The position numbers and the translations under genes are program-made. The notes below the pieces were generated by a model. That model was not told the DNA's origin. It saw only the letters and a list, made by a program, of their open reading frames with translations, and made no database searches. Below, in pieces: positions 37,376-49,700 of a stretch of 64,000 nt of DNA. Position 1 is the first letter of the stretch. Each line of letters opens with the position of its first letter. Source of the DNA: Dasyornis broadbenti (Eukaryota > Chordata > Aves > Passeriformes > Dasyornithidae); assembly GCA_013397935.1 (NCBI GenBank), contig VZRN01004715.1, forward strand, positions 1,082,217-1,146,216, in the 5' to 3' direction.

Positions 37376-38980
37376 ACTGAGGAGGGAGGATCTCTTTCCC
37401 AGCCAGAAATATCCCCTGAGACTTCTCCTGCATGTGAAGTTTCTAATGATTGATGGGAAAAAAATACAACTGCCTGCCCCATAGCTGCCACACACTTTAT
37501 TTAGGAAAGAGATTATTCATATTTGGTGATCTGCTTGCACTGGATGTCTTTAGAAGATAAATATTACCTGGATATTTTTGTTTTAAGAGCTAGCAAAATA
37601 AAAAGCAAGCTCTGCATTCTAACTGCTCAGTTTGTTCCTTACATTTCAATATTCACTTTTTATAGCTTCCCTGTCATTTGTATAAATGATGCTAAAAGAC
37701 TAAATTGTTTATCTTCTACCCCCCACACCTCCCTTTCTTTCTGATGTTTTATTTCTGTAAATGAAAGCTACAGCTGGAATATTGTTTTACTACAAATCTC
37801 ACACCAGCACTGTCGGTTGTGAGGTGACACCAGAGATTCTTATCTGTAGTCTGGGTTGGAAATATTAAACATTCTCACATTGTGCAAAGTGTTGAGGATG
37901 AACATCAGTGCAGTGAGGTGCATCCAACACTTCTGTGCTTCCCACCTGATTCTTGAAATACGGCTCCTTAAAAGGCTAATATTTGCTTTAAATAGAAATG
38001 AAAATATGCAAGCACTAACGTACTGGAAATATTGCTGAACTCCGTGTTCCCCTAAATTCTTTTCTGAAGAGAATTTGAGGAGGGGAGAAAGAATGAGAAT
38101 TATTAAAAATAAAAGAAGGAAAATGTATTATTTCTGCCAAAAGTATCTGCAGTATATATTTCATTATATGCTAAAATAAAGTGGTTCAGAAAGAGGCTAG
38201 AGGGACAAAAGAGACAGAGGAATCAGTCCAGAGTTACCATAGCTTTACTTATGATACTGCTAGGAAGTAGCTGCCTGAAAGAGAATAATGAAGACTAGGC
38301 AAGAGGAGTCTGGTTAGGATGTGTAATTTTATTGCTGCAAAAACAATCAATGAAATAAAAATATTCTCCAGTATTTTCTTCATATTTTTTGTGGGGTTTT
38401 GCTTCTGATTTTTTCTTTTTTTCATTCACTATTTGCATGGTTTACAAAGCCTAATAATAGAATTATAGAATTACATCAAGGTACCATATTCCTCCTCTTA
38501 CTCATGTTCTAGCATTGGTACCTCACCCAAAATATCCAAATAACAACACAGTATCTTCAAACCTGGATCAGCTGAGAACTGCTAGGAATACAAATAAAAT
38601 AAGTCTAATGCTATACCCAGCATGAGAAGTCTTCTATCAGAATTTTTTCGTGATGTGTGAGATACAATGGTATATGTGTGAATATATGCAATGATTGAAG
38701 TTTTGAAGGCTGTGGCATTGGGGAAAGTAAAAACCTAATAGGTAACTAGTTTTGGACAATTAAAGTAAAACAGCACTTTCACCAAAATGGAAAAATATCT
38801 TTCTAAATTGTAATGAAGATTGGAAGACTACACAAAAAATATTTATTCTAATTTTGAGGAGAATAAATACTAGACATGAAAACTGACATCCAAAACACAA
38901 CACAATTTAAAGTTTACATTCTCTGGTTTCTAAGCCAGTCTTGTAAAAAGCCAGTCACTTGTTAGTTTTGGGCATACCTT
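37376..38980. other. Unique noncoding interval
   Basis: Short open frames only (at most 73 codons), with no gene supported. The words 'atagaattatagaattac' near 38459 faintly recall a CR1 tail but do not continue into CR1 sequence. Confidence 0.5.
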
Positions 38981-38981
38981 C

Positions 38982-39011
38982 TTTTTTTTTTTTTTTTTTA
39001 AATTTTTTTTT
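38982..39011. repeat. T-rich tract (T18 plus T9)
   Basis: T18 at 38982-38999, three A, then a second T run from 39003. One of the recurrent + strand poly-T tracts. Confidence 0.9.
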
Positions 39012-39149
39012 CCTTTTTTAATGTATCCATGGCCATGGGAAATTCTCAGTTTTGAAGCATTGACCAACCATGACCAAGTTTAATTCACTGGAAGGAGCAG
39101 GTACTCAGAACCATTGAAATTAAATTCGGCAGAAAATAGAATTTGTATT

Positions 39150-39300
39150 CAATGTTTTTGATTATGTGAATCAGCTCAGCAAATGCAGATGCTTGTTCCA
39201 AGGAAAAACATTTCCTCCATTTAGTGACTTCATCATCCCCTGAGCTTTACCATTCTCTATCACAAATCTCATTGTGATTAATGTTCCTGGGTTGGTGGAA
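39150..39300. promoter_or_regulatory. Candidate conserved noncoding block
   Basis: Mixed composition, with ATTGTGATTAATG (39271-39283) combining a SOX-like ATTGT and a homeodomain-like ATTA. No favoured reading frame. Called by appearance only. Confidence 0.2.
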
Positions 39301-42284
39301 GGGTTCAGTTTGTACTTCATGCTAGCATTAATACTGCTGCTTGAACATGCTTCTGTCAGCTTAATAGTTTTGTTTTCTTAAACAGTTAGTGCTATAATAC
39401 TACAATTGGTCCTGCTGAATTTGTCCATGTATACTGGAATACTTCAAGTACACTGAACAGTGAAGTAAAGGAAAGCTGCAGTAGTAGTTAGGTCTTTTCT
39501 AACCTTAGGAAAAGTAATATCTAAAAAATAATTTTTAAAATTACAGTCAATTTCTGTCTTCTAATTTAACTTCAGAAATATACCTTTCAAAGAGGTATTT
39601 ATTGTATGTACTCATTAATGTATATAGAAGAGCTATCAAAGACAACAAAAGGAATATATATGGTAAGTCAGTCTTTTGATATTGTCACAAATCTATCCAT
39701 GCCTGTTGTTCTGTTACAAACATGTGAGAATGTTTCAAGAAAAATGGTTGAAACTTATAAATTAAAGGTTCTTCAATATTGCATCTGGCTTTAACATCTA
39801 ATTAACATTTTAAAGGCTACAGTTTAATTTAAATGAATGGCAGGCCTTTGACTGCACAAGACAGCTCATGAACATGATTACAACAAAGTAATTTCCTTTT
39901 GTCAGATACAGACTTTCAGTAATAGTGTTCTCTTAGCTTAATAAAGTTAAGCACCACTTACAATCGGCACTTCATTTTGCTTCTTTCTATTATATAGAAT
40001 GGTGGTTGTTCAGTTCTTATAGCAGCCATCTGCGTAGGTGTTCATTTGTACTCTCCTGCTGTGTGGGTACTCTGTCTAATTCCCAAGCTTCTAGCTTTAT
40101 AATAGTTTCACAAAATGCTGTTTGAATTTTTATAAGCCAGTTTTCATTATCATTAGTTGAATGTTCCAAAGCTTTATACTGCCCAATATGGTTCTATTTT
40201 GACTCATGTTTGTATGCATTGATAATGTCTCTGTGCTGTAATTTTAGTGTTACAATATCCACTGGAAAAACTTGTTGTATAAGTAAGTTGAAATTTATAA
40301 GGCTATAATTTATTCTATAATCTTCCTTTCCCACTCCAAATTAAAAAAAAAAAAAAAAATTATAGATATATTTCAAAATCATTATATAAATTTCATTTAA
40401 AAGTTTGAATCTTTTTCAATGCAGTTGCAAAATTTGTGGAAGTTAAAAATATCCTAAAGGGTAATGAATAATCTAATAAATTGAAACATTCTGACACTGG
40501 CTTGTCACTATCTAAGACCCCTTGTTGCTGTGAGTTCCTGTAGTTCAGCCTCAGACAAAAGAGAAGGATGTGATGGAATGGTATCCTGTCATTTTTGCCG
40601 TATTACTTTGCCCTCCTCTCTCAAGTGAATTCAGCCATTATTACCCCTTTGCTTAGAGCATTCCACAATAGAAGGTCCCCCTTGTGTTCCTCAAACATGT
40701 CGTGTTCCCTTGGAGAGGCATATTTGGAAGAGCAATTAAGCATTGTTGCATGCAGAAGAAAGCAAGACATCTACTGGTATTCTGTACTTACATGAGGCCC
40801 TCCTTCTCAGGATCCCAGAATGTTTTAGAACTATTCATTAAATTTATAACCTAACTGAAGCATGTACTTTCCACATGTATATTATAGTCACGGTGTGGTT
40901 GATTAAACAAAGTCCTGCAAGGAAAAATCAAAGTTATATGGTACGTGAATTTTCTTTATAAAAAAGCCAAGTAAGTGGCAGAAATGGAGTGCAGTTATCA
41001 TGGTTCTTGATTTTTCTGTATTTTAAAATTCAGGCATTTGAAAGAAGGATTCATATTTTGCGTTACTTACTCACTGTTCAGGGAAGAGTTGTTTTAAAAT
41101 GTATTACTTTTCAGTATAGCCTTTTAAAACTTCTACTTGAAATACATGCAAAATCAAGAAAAATCTGAATTAAATCACTCTTTCTCAGTGGACATAGATG
41201 AGATGCAGCCATCTAATAATTTAGTTTTCCCACCCTATATTAATGGACTGATTAAAAAATAAGTCATCCCTAAACTGGGGTAAAAAAAATCTTCATAGTT
41301 AGTCAGGAATTTTTTCTAATTTTAAATTTTTTATAATTTAAACTATTGACTAAGTATTAATGAATTTTTCTAGTATAAAGTTTGAAACAAAACCACATCT
41401 AGCTTAAAACTATTTTTTAAAAAATACAAAGAATGATACAATAAGTTCGTAAGTACTTGTCAGAAATATTTTGAAACAATTCTTAATCTCAGACATTTAA
41501 TGTCTTAGATGTCTTGTCATTTGACTACCATATCGCAGGCAAAATATTTCCTAATTTGCAGTGCAAGAGACTTGTATTTTCAGTAGATTCACAATAACTT
41601 CCCCAGAACTGAAGGTGGTATTCATGAGAGCATAGAGAAACATCCTTTGTCAGATGGCAAGACTAGATAAAGCTGCAAAATCTTTTGGAGTTTAAGGCTG
41701 AGTTTTCTGCATGAATGCCACAAATTAGCTAAGAAATTATTTTATCAATCATTATGTACTGTGTATCTGAAAAAGGTAATGGAATCAGAAGGAATAAAGT
41801 TGTCTGGATGAATCTGGATGGAAAAAATAGTTCTTCATCTCTGCCTACTAACTCATTCTGTGACCATAGCGCAAACTCTCTTGAGCAGGAATTCCTAAAC
41901 GCCTTAATGCTCTGCATATCAATTACTGTTAAGAAAATGGTGCCTAATTTTTTCATGTTTTTAGAACATTAAACTTCCTTTGCTTAAAATCCATGGTAGA
42001 AATCCCAATCCAATTAGGTCAAAGAGAGTTCTGTCACTGCAGTCAAAATTTCACTTTATGTTTTTTTATTTAAATATCTGAACATCAGGGAATCCTCAAC
42101 TTTGCCTCTGGCAATTGGCACTATGTAGTTTTTTTGAGGTAAGGTGGTATGTTAAGACTGAATCTCCAATGGCCTGGTTTTCATCAAGTACAAAGGATTG
42201 TAAGTATTTCTATAAATCAGTGGAAGATTTTTTTTTTCTTTAGTTCTGGATTCAGTACATGCTCACTAATATAAAAAGCCCTGC
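39301..42284. other. Unique noncoding interval
   Basis: Contains an A17 run at 40343-40359. The part at 40560-40800 is more mixed in composition and holds a 66-codon + frame with no recognised motif. No gene is supported. Confidence 0.5.
40343..40359. repeat. A17 homopolymer
   Basis: The only poly-A run of 15 or more on the + strand. No retrocopy or target-site duplication is visible beside it. Confidence 0.95.
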
Positions 42285-42400
42285 ATGAGCCTGAGCCTAA
42301 TTAATTCAGCGATCTGCAAACTCCATGAGTCTTATCATGGCAACAGCAACAGACGATGCTTCTTAAATTTACATCCTCTAGAGTGCACTTAATAGATCAG
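42285..42400. promoter_or_regulatory. Candidate conserved noncoding block with RFX-like half site
   Basis: TAATTAATT (42298-42306) and CATGGCAAC (42336-42344, matching half of the RFX X-box) lie within 50 bp, next to a CAACAGCAACAGACGATG stretch. The composition differs from the flanks. Binding and function are inferred. Confidence 0.28.
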
Positions 42401-45400
42401 AACAGCCACAGGGAAGAATACTCAGTTAAGGAATTTGTTTTTACTAGCAATTGAATTGAGTATATTTCTTTCCATTTGCAGACACCTATGGTCAGAAAAA
42501 GAATATTTTCTTATGGAGCTCTAGATTTGTCCTGAAATGTGTACAAGATGATCATGCAGATAAGAAGAGACCTCAAGGAGAAGGAACCATAGTTTTACTG
42601 CTGTTATGATTGGGGTTTTGCACAAGACAATTTATGTAAATAGCTGCAGGAGGAATGATGGGCATTTTGAAAACGCGTATGGAACTTTGTATTACAGAAA
42701 TCCAATACAATGAAAATGAAGATACAATGAAAAACCCAGGGGTATTAGTGAGCTATTTTATGATTCAATTGAATTTTTATTTCAGTCCTTCTAATTAATT
42801 CTCAAGGTTTAGTTCATAATAGGAAAGCAAGATACACTTTTTATTTATTTTTTCACTGTTATCTGGAAAGGACTAGGACTGCATCCAAATTTTTAAAGTA
42901 CCAATGAACCAAATATGCTTTTGTATCTTAGAATCAACTCACAAAAAGTGCAGATGGCACCACCAATAAATGACTGTCATGGACCAAGATCTTTTCTATG
43001 CAAATGACTAATGCATCACTACAATTCTGTCAGAGTAACAGAAAGAGGCTGCCAAAAAAAAATCATATCATAATCAGTGAGTGTTCCTGATTGTTCACTG
43101 TTTGTAGCACATATGGATGCTCTGAAATACAGAACACCTACCTAAAAGAAATACTCAAATCATTATGCATCATGAACTTTTGCATGTGTTTAGAATGTTT
43201 TAAGGAAACTATTTGGTCTACAATAAACAGACATATTTCCCCAGTGTCAATACAGCAATAGCTGTGTTAGAAAAAAGAAACAACAAAAACACACGCACAC
43301 ACACAAAAACCACACCAAAAAACAAACACACAACACATTACAATCTATGCTTTAATTTACAAAGCAATAACCACAACACAGTTGGAAACTGAGCTGCCTC
43401 AAGCTTTTCTCATTGACTCCTTGAATCTATACTATGAAAAGTAGATACATAATAAACATTTGGGGAACAAGAAGGGAGAAGGACATCATAATGCTTGTAA
43501 TAAAACTTTTTATTGTATTGATTGTAGAACATATATTACTGCTAACAGTCTGATATCTAACAGCATGAGAGATGGCTAGACACCATTGTCTTTCTGATAA
43601 TTAAAAATATATCATTTTGCATAAAGCATAAAAGTTTAATAGAAACTAATAAGGTGTGAAAAAACTGCATGTAGAGCAAACCAACTCAAAGGGAAATAAA
43701 GCCACAGAGTCTTTGAAAGGTAATAAGAATTATAAAAGAGAAAATCTAGTTCTGTTGAAAACCACTGACAAATTTGGAAAAGGTTCAATGAAAAGATTGG
43801 ATAAAATTAGATTATTTCTTGAACGCTCCTTTAAAATGGAAATACATGCTTAAGTCATTCTTTTTTTTTCTATGAGCCCCTGTAGCACTGTGAGAAGATC
43901 TTGACACTGTTCCTTTCAAACTGGCACCGTTGCAAAATAGGTGGATTTGAGTGTGGAATGAGCTCAGAGACTCTCAACATTAAAACTCTGTTGCAAGGGT
44001 TATACTCCAAAAAACAATTTTGGAAACAAAAGAGGTGCTTGCTTTTCACAGAAGCAACAAGGTTACAGGACTTAAGAGGGACGTATCTGCAGCTGGGAGA
44101 ATTCACATGCCTTGATAGTCAAATATATTTACTGTACATTAGGCATTCTCTTGTAACAAAGACCATTCCCTTCTTAATTGTGTTACAATTTGAGTCATCT
44201 GAAGATATCTGTCCTTAAGGACTTTTTAGTCACTCAGGCCTCTGAGATGGAAGAGATTTTAAAGCTAGATTAAACTCCTACCATCATTTTGTCTGATGTA
44301 ATCTACTTAGCTTATAGTACACTCTTTAAAAAGTTATCCCAACTTTCTTTAAAGATTTGAAATTTTAAAGAGGTTCTTTGTTCTAGTCATGTTGTCATGT
44401 TCCGTGTGTAATTTATATCTTGTCTGAATATGTCTAGGTTTTCATTTTTCATATTCTGAGTCATGTTGGATTTTGTTTTGTTAGAGTAAAACATCACCTA
44501 TATTTTTTTTCACTTTACATATTTCTATACTCTTAACAAATCCCTTTTTAATCTGCTTTTAAACAAACAAACCAGATATAGCAACTCATGTCCTGATGGA
44601 GAATGTTTATGTAGCTCAACCTGTTCTGCTGCTTGAGTTTTTTTCTTCAATAAATTTATAAAAATGAATGCCTGCAAATAGTGTTCTACTCCTGCCTTCA
44701 TTATTGGCATGTAATGAAATTGTCTTCCTATTGATCTCACCTGATGTTACTCAGTATAAGGGTAAGAATTCTGAGCTGGTCAGGTTCCCTTGACAGTTAG
44801 AGGAGAAGAAAAAGCAATCTTACAGTTCTATTCATGCTATTTTAAGAAGGATGATTCACCCTCTGGAATATTTGTATCTCTCTTAACTATACATGAGCCC
44901 AGACGGCTGGTTAGAGCTCTACCTTTCAGGCAGCTGCAGTGGGTGAAAAGATTCCCAAGTGTATGGTGAGTTATTTCCATTCCTTCACATGAGATTTGAA
45001 TTGACAAAATTAAATAAATCCCATAGGTATAAGAGATAGGGAAGGGCCCATTTTTGAGACTTCAGTTGTAACCACTTTGCAGGTTTGGGACATAAGTAAT
45101 TGTGCACACTCCAAGCAATTTGTATTTAAGAAGCTGGGGAGCTTTACTCGAGAACAAAGTGTTTTCAAGTTATGTGAGCCTATTTCTTCCAGGAGATATG
45201 CAAAACAATGGTTCAAAGCCTTCACAATATGGATTTATCTATTAATTTTTTTGTAGCTTAGTTTGTCACCAGGAAAACAGTCATATTTTTATTGTTTCTT
45301 CCATTTCCTGTAAAACTGTACTCTTTCACTTAGTATATAATCTGTTTTGAACTAGGGTCATGTCTTTGCTCTGTTTCTGTGGCACCTGAAGTTTGTGGTC

Positions 45401-46089
45401 TGTAGGCAATATTACAATGCAAATAATTCCTATCTACATTCCTTGCCTTTTTCAACTTTGATATTCACTTTTTTTACAACATCTAGTGCAAAATAACTCC
45501 AACTGTTTTTTGATCAAAGTGACCTGCTTACCCAAATTTCTTAGTAATATTCCTCTTTATATGCAAGTGTGTGGGTGTGTGTTTCTTTCTGTGACTATAA
45601 TTGTTCAGGTGCATTGATATCAACTTCTTAGAGCAGATGAGCAAAACAGCTGTCTAAAGTTCTGCTCTGGCCATGCCTTGCGCTCAAACAGTTGCATTAG
45701 CCATTTCCTCTGTCACCATGTTTCATTGGTGGACCTGCACCTGTACATTGTTAATTTTTACTTATCAATCAGAAAACTTCCTTGTATAATAGATTTTGGT
45801 CTTTACAGAAATGAGAAAAGCAAGTTTTCTCTTTGAGTGCTGTCAACTGTGTTTAATTGTCAAAGTTCTCCAGTAAGCAAGAGTGGAATCAGAGTGGATC
45901 TGTAAGTATCCAGGGCATTGTGATAGACACAAAAAAAGTAAACCCAAAATATTTCTAGCATAATCAGTGCTGAACACTCTAATTTCTTAAAAATTAATCT
46001 GGACAGATTCCCAGATCATACATCTGTCATGCTAATTTACAGAGGCTGAAGTCTAAGTGAGAAGCATTGAAAACAGTTATTGTTTCTCT
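42401..46089. other. Unique noncoding interval
   Basis: Holds an imperfect A/CA-rich stretch at about 43270-43336 and overlapping, motif-free frames on both strands at 43870-44218. No gene is supported. Confidence 0.5.
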
Positions 46090-46150
46090 TCAGCAGTATC
46101 ACCTCCCACCCTGCTCCACTCTTCCCCCATACCCTCTCCCCTTCCCCACA
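46090..46150 (+). other. C/T-rich tract ending in an acceptor-like cccacag
   Basis: A roughly 60-nt run of nearly pure pyrimidine ends in ccttccccacag at 46150, a textbook-looking + strand acceptor. A frame stays open for about 50 codons after it (to 46304), but the peptide is unremarkable and base composition does not change. It is more likely a simple pyrimidine tract than a used splice site. Confidence 0.4.
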
Positions 46151-46406
46151 GCCAAAGTCTCCTTGTTACCTGGCAAGTTTAAGCATGAATACCTGTATTC
46201 TAGATAGAATTTATTGTATGCAAGTAGGTGCCATCATCTGTCCACCTGTCCAGCATTTTTCTTATGCATTGTTTAACATCTTGGGGGCTAATATTTGTAG
46301 TTAGAATCTGTGGTAAAGAAGGAACAGGAAGCAACCTATTTGATCCACACTATAACCTTGGCAATTCCTTTTAATGTATCTGCTATACTTTGGAGGTTTT
46401 TTCCTT

Positions 46407-46799
46407 TCATTTAAAATGCAGCTGTGGTACTGTAAATGATAAGTCATCCTCAGTCATCTTGAAATCACCATCATTCAGCTCTGATCTCATTTTCACAGGT
46501 TCTATATCAAATATGAGCTGTTCTTGATCACCTTTAGTTTCTGTAGCCAGAATCAGACATATAGTTTTAGATATATAATATCCTTCTAGTCCACAGAAGC
46601 TGCTGGAAAGTTTTTCCCCCCTTTCATCAATATCCAATCTTGTTTGTGACAATTTAGTATTGAAAAACTTATTCATTTTACAGTTTGCAGGTATTTTTGG
46701 TTTTAAACACAAATTTGTTTTTAGAAAATAGGTGGTAGTTATTGAGATAGATGTAATAAATGTCATGATGCTACAGTAATATTCTAACTTCTCCAACAA
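46407..46799 (-). other. 130-codon open frame, possible exon or gene relic
   Basis: This is the longest non-repetitive open frame in the window. It runs on the minus strand from a TTG near its upstream stop to TGA; the first true ATG is about 12 codons in. The second half has a protein-like, charged composition, with pieces such as RLDIDERGEKLSSSFCGL, FDIEPVKMRSELNDGDF and MTEDDLSFTVPQ. No domain, membrane segment or catalytic motif was recognised. A frame of this length is expected roughly once by chance in 64 kb of this composition, so length alone proves nothing. It could be a terminal exon, a decayed retrocopy or chance. Confidence 0.2.
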
Positions 46800-49700
46800 A
46801 CTATACTAATGTTCCTTCTTAACACCAAATTAATTGCACTGCATTGACTGACTCGTAAATCGGATTTTTGTCATAGTGTTGTCAGTCTAGTTCATCTGTT
46901 ACAAAAATAACTAAAATGAGGATGTGTGAGAAGTTTAGGGGTTCAGTAGTCAACTTAATCTTCTGATTTTAATCATTCATAATCCAGTTCTTAAGAAGGC
47001 TTAAACTGCTCAGACCAATTCTTCTTTTTCTTTTATTATTACAATTTCTAATAATATTATGATAATACAAGTTGCAAAACTAATGTAAACCAAAGAGCTT
47101 TCCTTCTAAAACAGTGAGTTGTGTTAGATTCAGAGCTTCAAATCTGGCCAAATTACTAAGCATTGTAGTATTATCTGTATAATGCTAGAACAGAAGGATA
47201 TTTTTTTTCAATTTAATTAAGTAGCTTAGAAAACTACACTCTCTGTTTTTATTAGGCACATTTGGACAAATCTGAAGACAAATCCAGTTCTGATGTCTCT
47301 GGTTCAAGAGCTGCAGCTTTAAAGGGGACAAGTTGGCCTCTGTAGAATGATTTGATAAAACCAAATTATTTTCAAGTGTCTATGCTTCCTATATAAGCAA
47401 TATGTATATATCTATAAATACATATAAACCCCACACACTGAGTGCTGCCAACAGTCACTATGAATGAAATGCAGTGAGAACAAGCAAAGAAAGCTTGGTT
47501 ACTGTCTTATGGTTAACTATTTTGTTACACCACCCCTTTTTTTTTTTCACAGATGTACCATTTCCCTTTCATGATGAATTCCCTTTAGTCATGAACATTA
47601 AAAGAATGTAGGCAGTGAATTCTATAGCTGTATTCCTGAAATTCCAGTTAAATCTCATGTAGTAAAGGAATTTGTATTTCAGAGATGCTGCAAATCCAGC
47701 CATGAACTTCCTTTGTACTTGCAGCTCTATTTTATAAATTGCAGCCTACACCACATTTAATATCAACGAGCTTGTAACTTATGCATCTGCTTTGAGAGAT
47801 TTAAACCTGGTACATGCTGCCATACTGGATTGGGATTCACATAAATCTCGCTGTTGCTACCCTTTAACCAAGTGGTTGTAGACCTGATTATAGAAATGGA
47901 GCGCCTGAGCTTAGTTTCCCCCAGTTTCTGGTCAATCCTTCTGTTTTGAAAAACTGACATCTTTGTAAGTGCAATTAAATGGGAGTTGACATCAGTGAGA
48001 GAATTTCCATTTGGCTCAAGAGATTCTGAATAGTCACTGGATAAAGAGCCATTTTAGATGGCATTTCAACACGATCAACACTTTAGTTTGCCTTTTATTT
48101 ACTAAGAATTTCTGTCTGTAAAATAAAAGCATACTGAAGCTTTGGGGATGTACTTTAGCAGTTCTAAATGTTGGGAAAATCCTAGCATTATTGATCTGCT
48201 GGCATTATAAAACACACAATCAAATAGAACCATTACAATTTTAGTGTTGCTTTGTGAATATTTTAATAAAATATATGGCCACAGAAAAAGCATACATGAA
48301 TAAAAATACAAAAGACTCATGTTTTCATTACCAATATAATGAATGAATGTATGTTTGCAACGTTCTTCTTTGTATGTAACTTTCCTTGGCAACAGAGGTA
48401 ATATTTATAGTAAAGTCTATCACCGCTTATTAATATTATACATTAGACTATTTTGCCGCTTCAAAGAATGAGATGTTAAAATATGCTGAAACTTTCTAAA
48501 ATGAAACAAGAAAAATTATACCAGCGTTTATTAATTGTCTTTTCTTATTTAAAGGTTAAAGGATGATAAACCATTGAATGAAGCGATATAAAAATATTGA
48601 TTTCATCTACCTTAATTGTTGTAAGCCTTTATAAAGCCTTTAATGAAGCCTCACGGGAACAATTTCCCACTTCATTAAATTAAAAATTGCTAAAAATAAT
48701 TTCCAACCCATGTTCCCTATGTGATTTATATAAAAGCAGAGGACTAAGCAATTCATTTGTGATGTACATATTTTTGCATTCTTGATTATGAAATATCCTT
48801 CTTATTAGAAAATTTCTGTTTGATGCATTTAAAAAATGTTTAGAGATATAATGTAGCTTGCTTTTGAATATATAGTGGGAAAATATTTTTTCCAAATATT
48901 ATATATTACATTTCAAACTTTGAACCGACAATTTAGTTTTCCTTGAAGTGAATACACTAAAGTAACTGTATAGACTAAAAATTTATTAAAATGAGAAGTT
49001 TTAAAACAGCTGAATATATTTTCTCATACTCAATCATGGAATTTAAATGTAGAAAAGTTTTACACAAGCAGTGAATTTCACAGGAAAAATGTTAAGGTTC
49101 AGTTCTGAGAATACTTCTATATAAAATTTGAAGTAATTCTATTTCAAGAAGTTTTCCTTCTTACTTTTTCATTAAAGCATTAACAGTTTCTCTGACATTA
49201 GCTACACACCAAGTATCTAATTGCTATTTCTATTGGACAGCAATGGTCAAGTTCAGATGTGCAAAATAAATTAGATTGCAGGGGAGGCCCAATCATTTAG
49301 TCCATCATTATCACTCGAATTACATATGATTTGTATTACATATGGAATCCACTAAGACTTGACAGGGAATATCCAACCTTGTAAATCAGCAGGATTTTCT
49401 TTTTCTTTGACAAGCTTTCTAAGGATATATTTGCCACAAGGCCATTCAGGTCACTTGTGAAGACAAAAGTTTAGTTGTTAATGAAAGGGATGCAGCTACT
49501 CCTGTAGCTGGAGTAGAGGTGGCAAAAGCAGAAGAATGCTTAAGCAACTTTGGAGCAGTTGCTTGGACAGACTGGTATATGAAAGGTGCTACACAAAGAC
49601 CTTAAATTTTAAAATACCATAATTTTTTCCTACCCTACAGAGAATAGCTACCTATAACCATTCTTTGGAAGCTTCATATTATTTCTTCATGTTTTGCATA

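Noticed and set aside
38459..38476. 'atagaattatagaattac' resembling a reverse CR1 tail
   Set aside because: No CR1 body follows; explained by AT-rich sequence.
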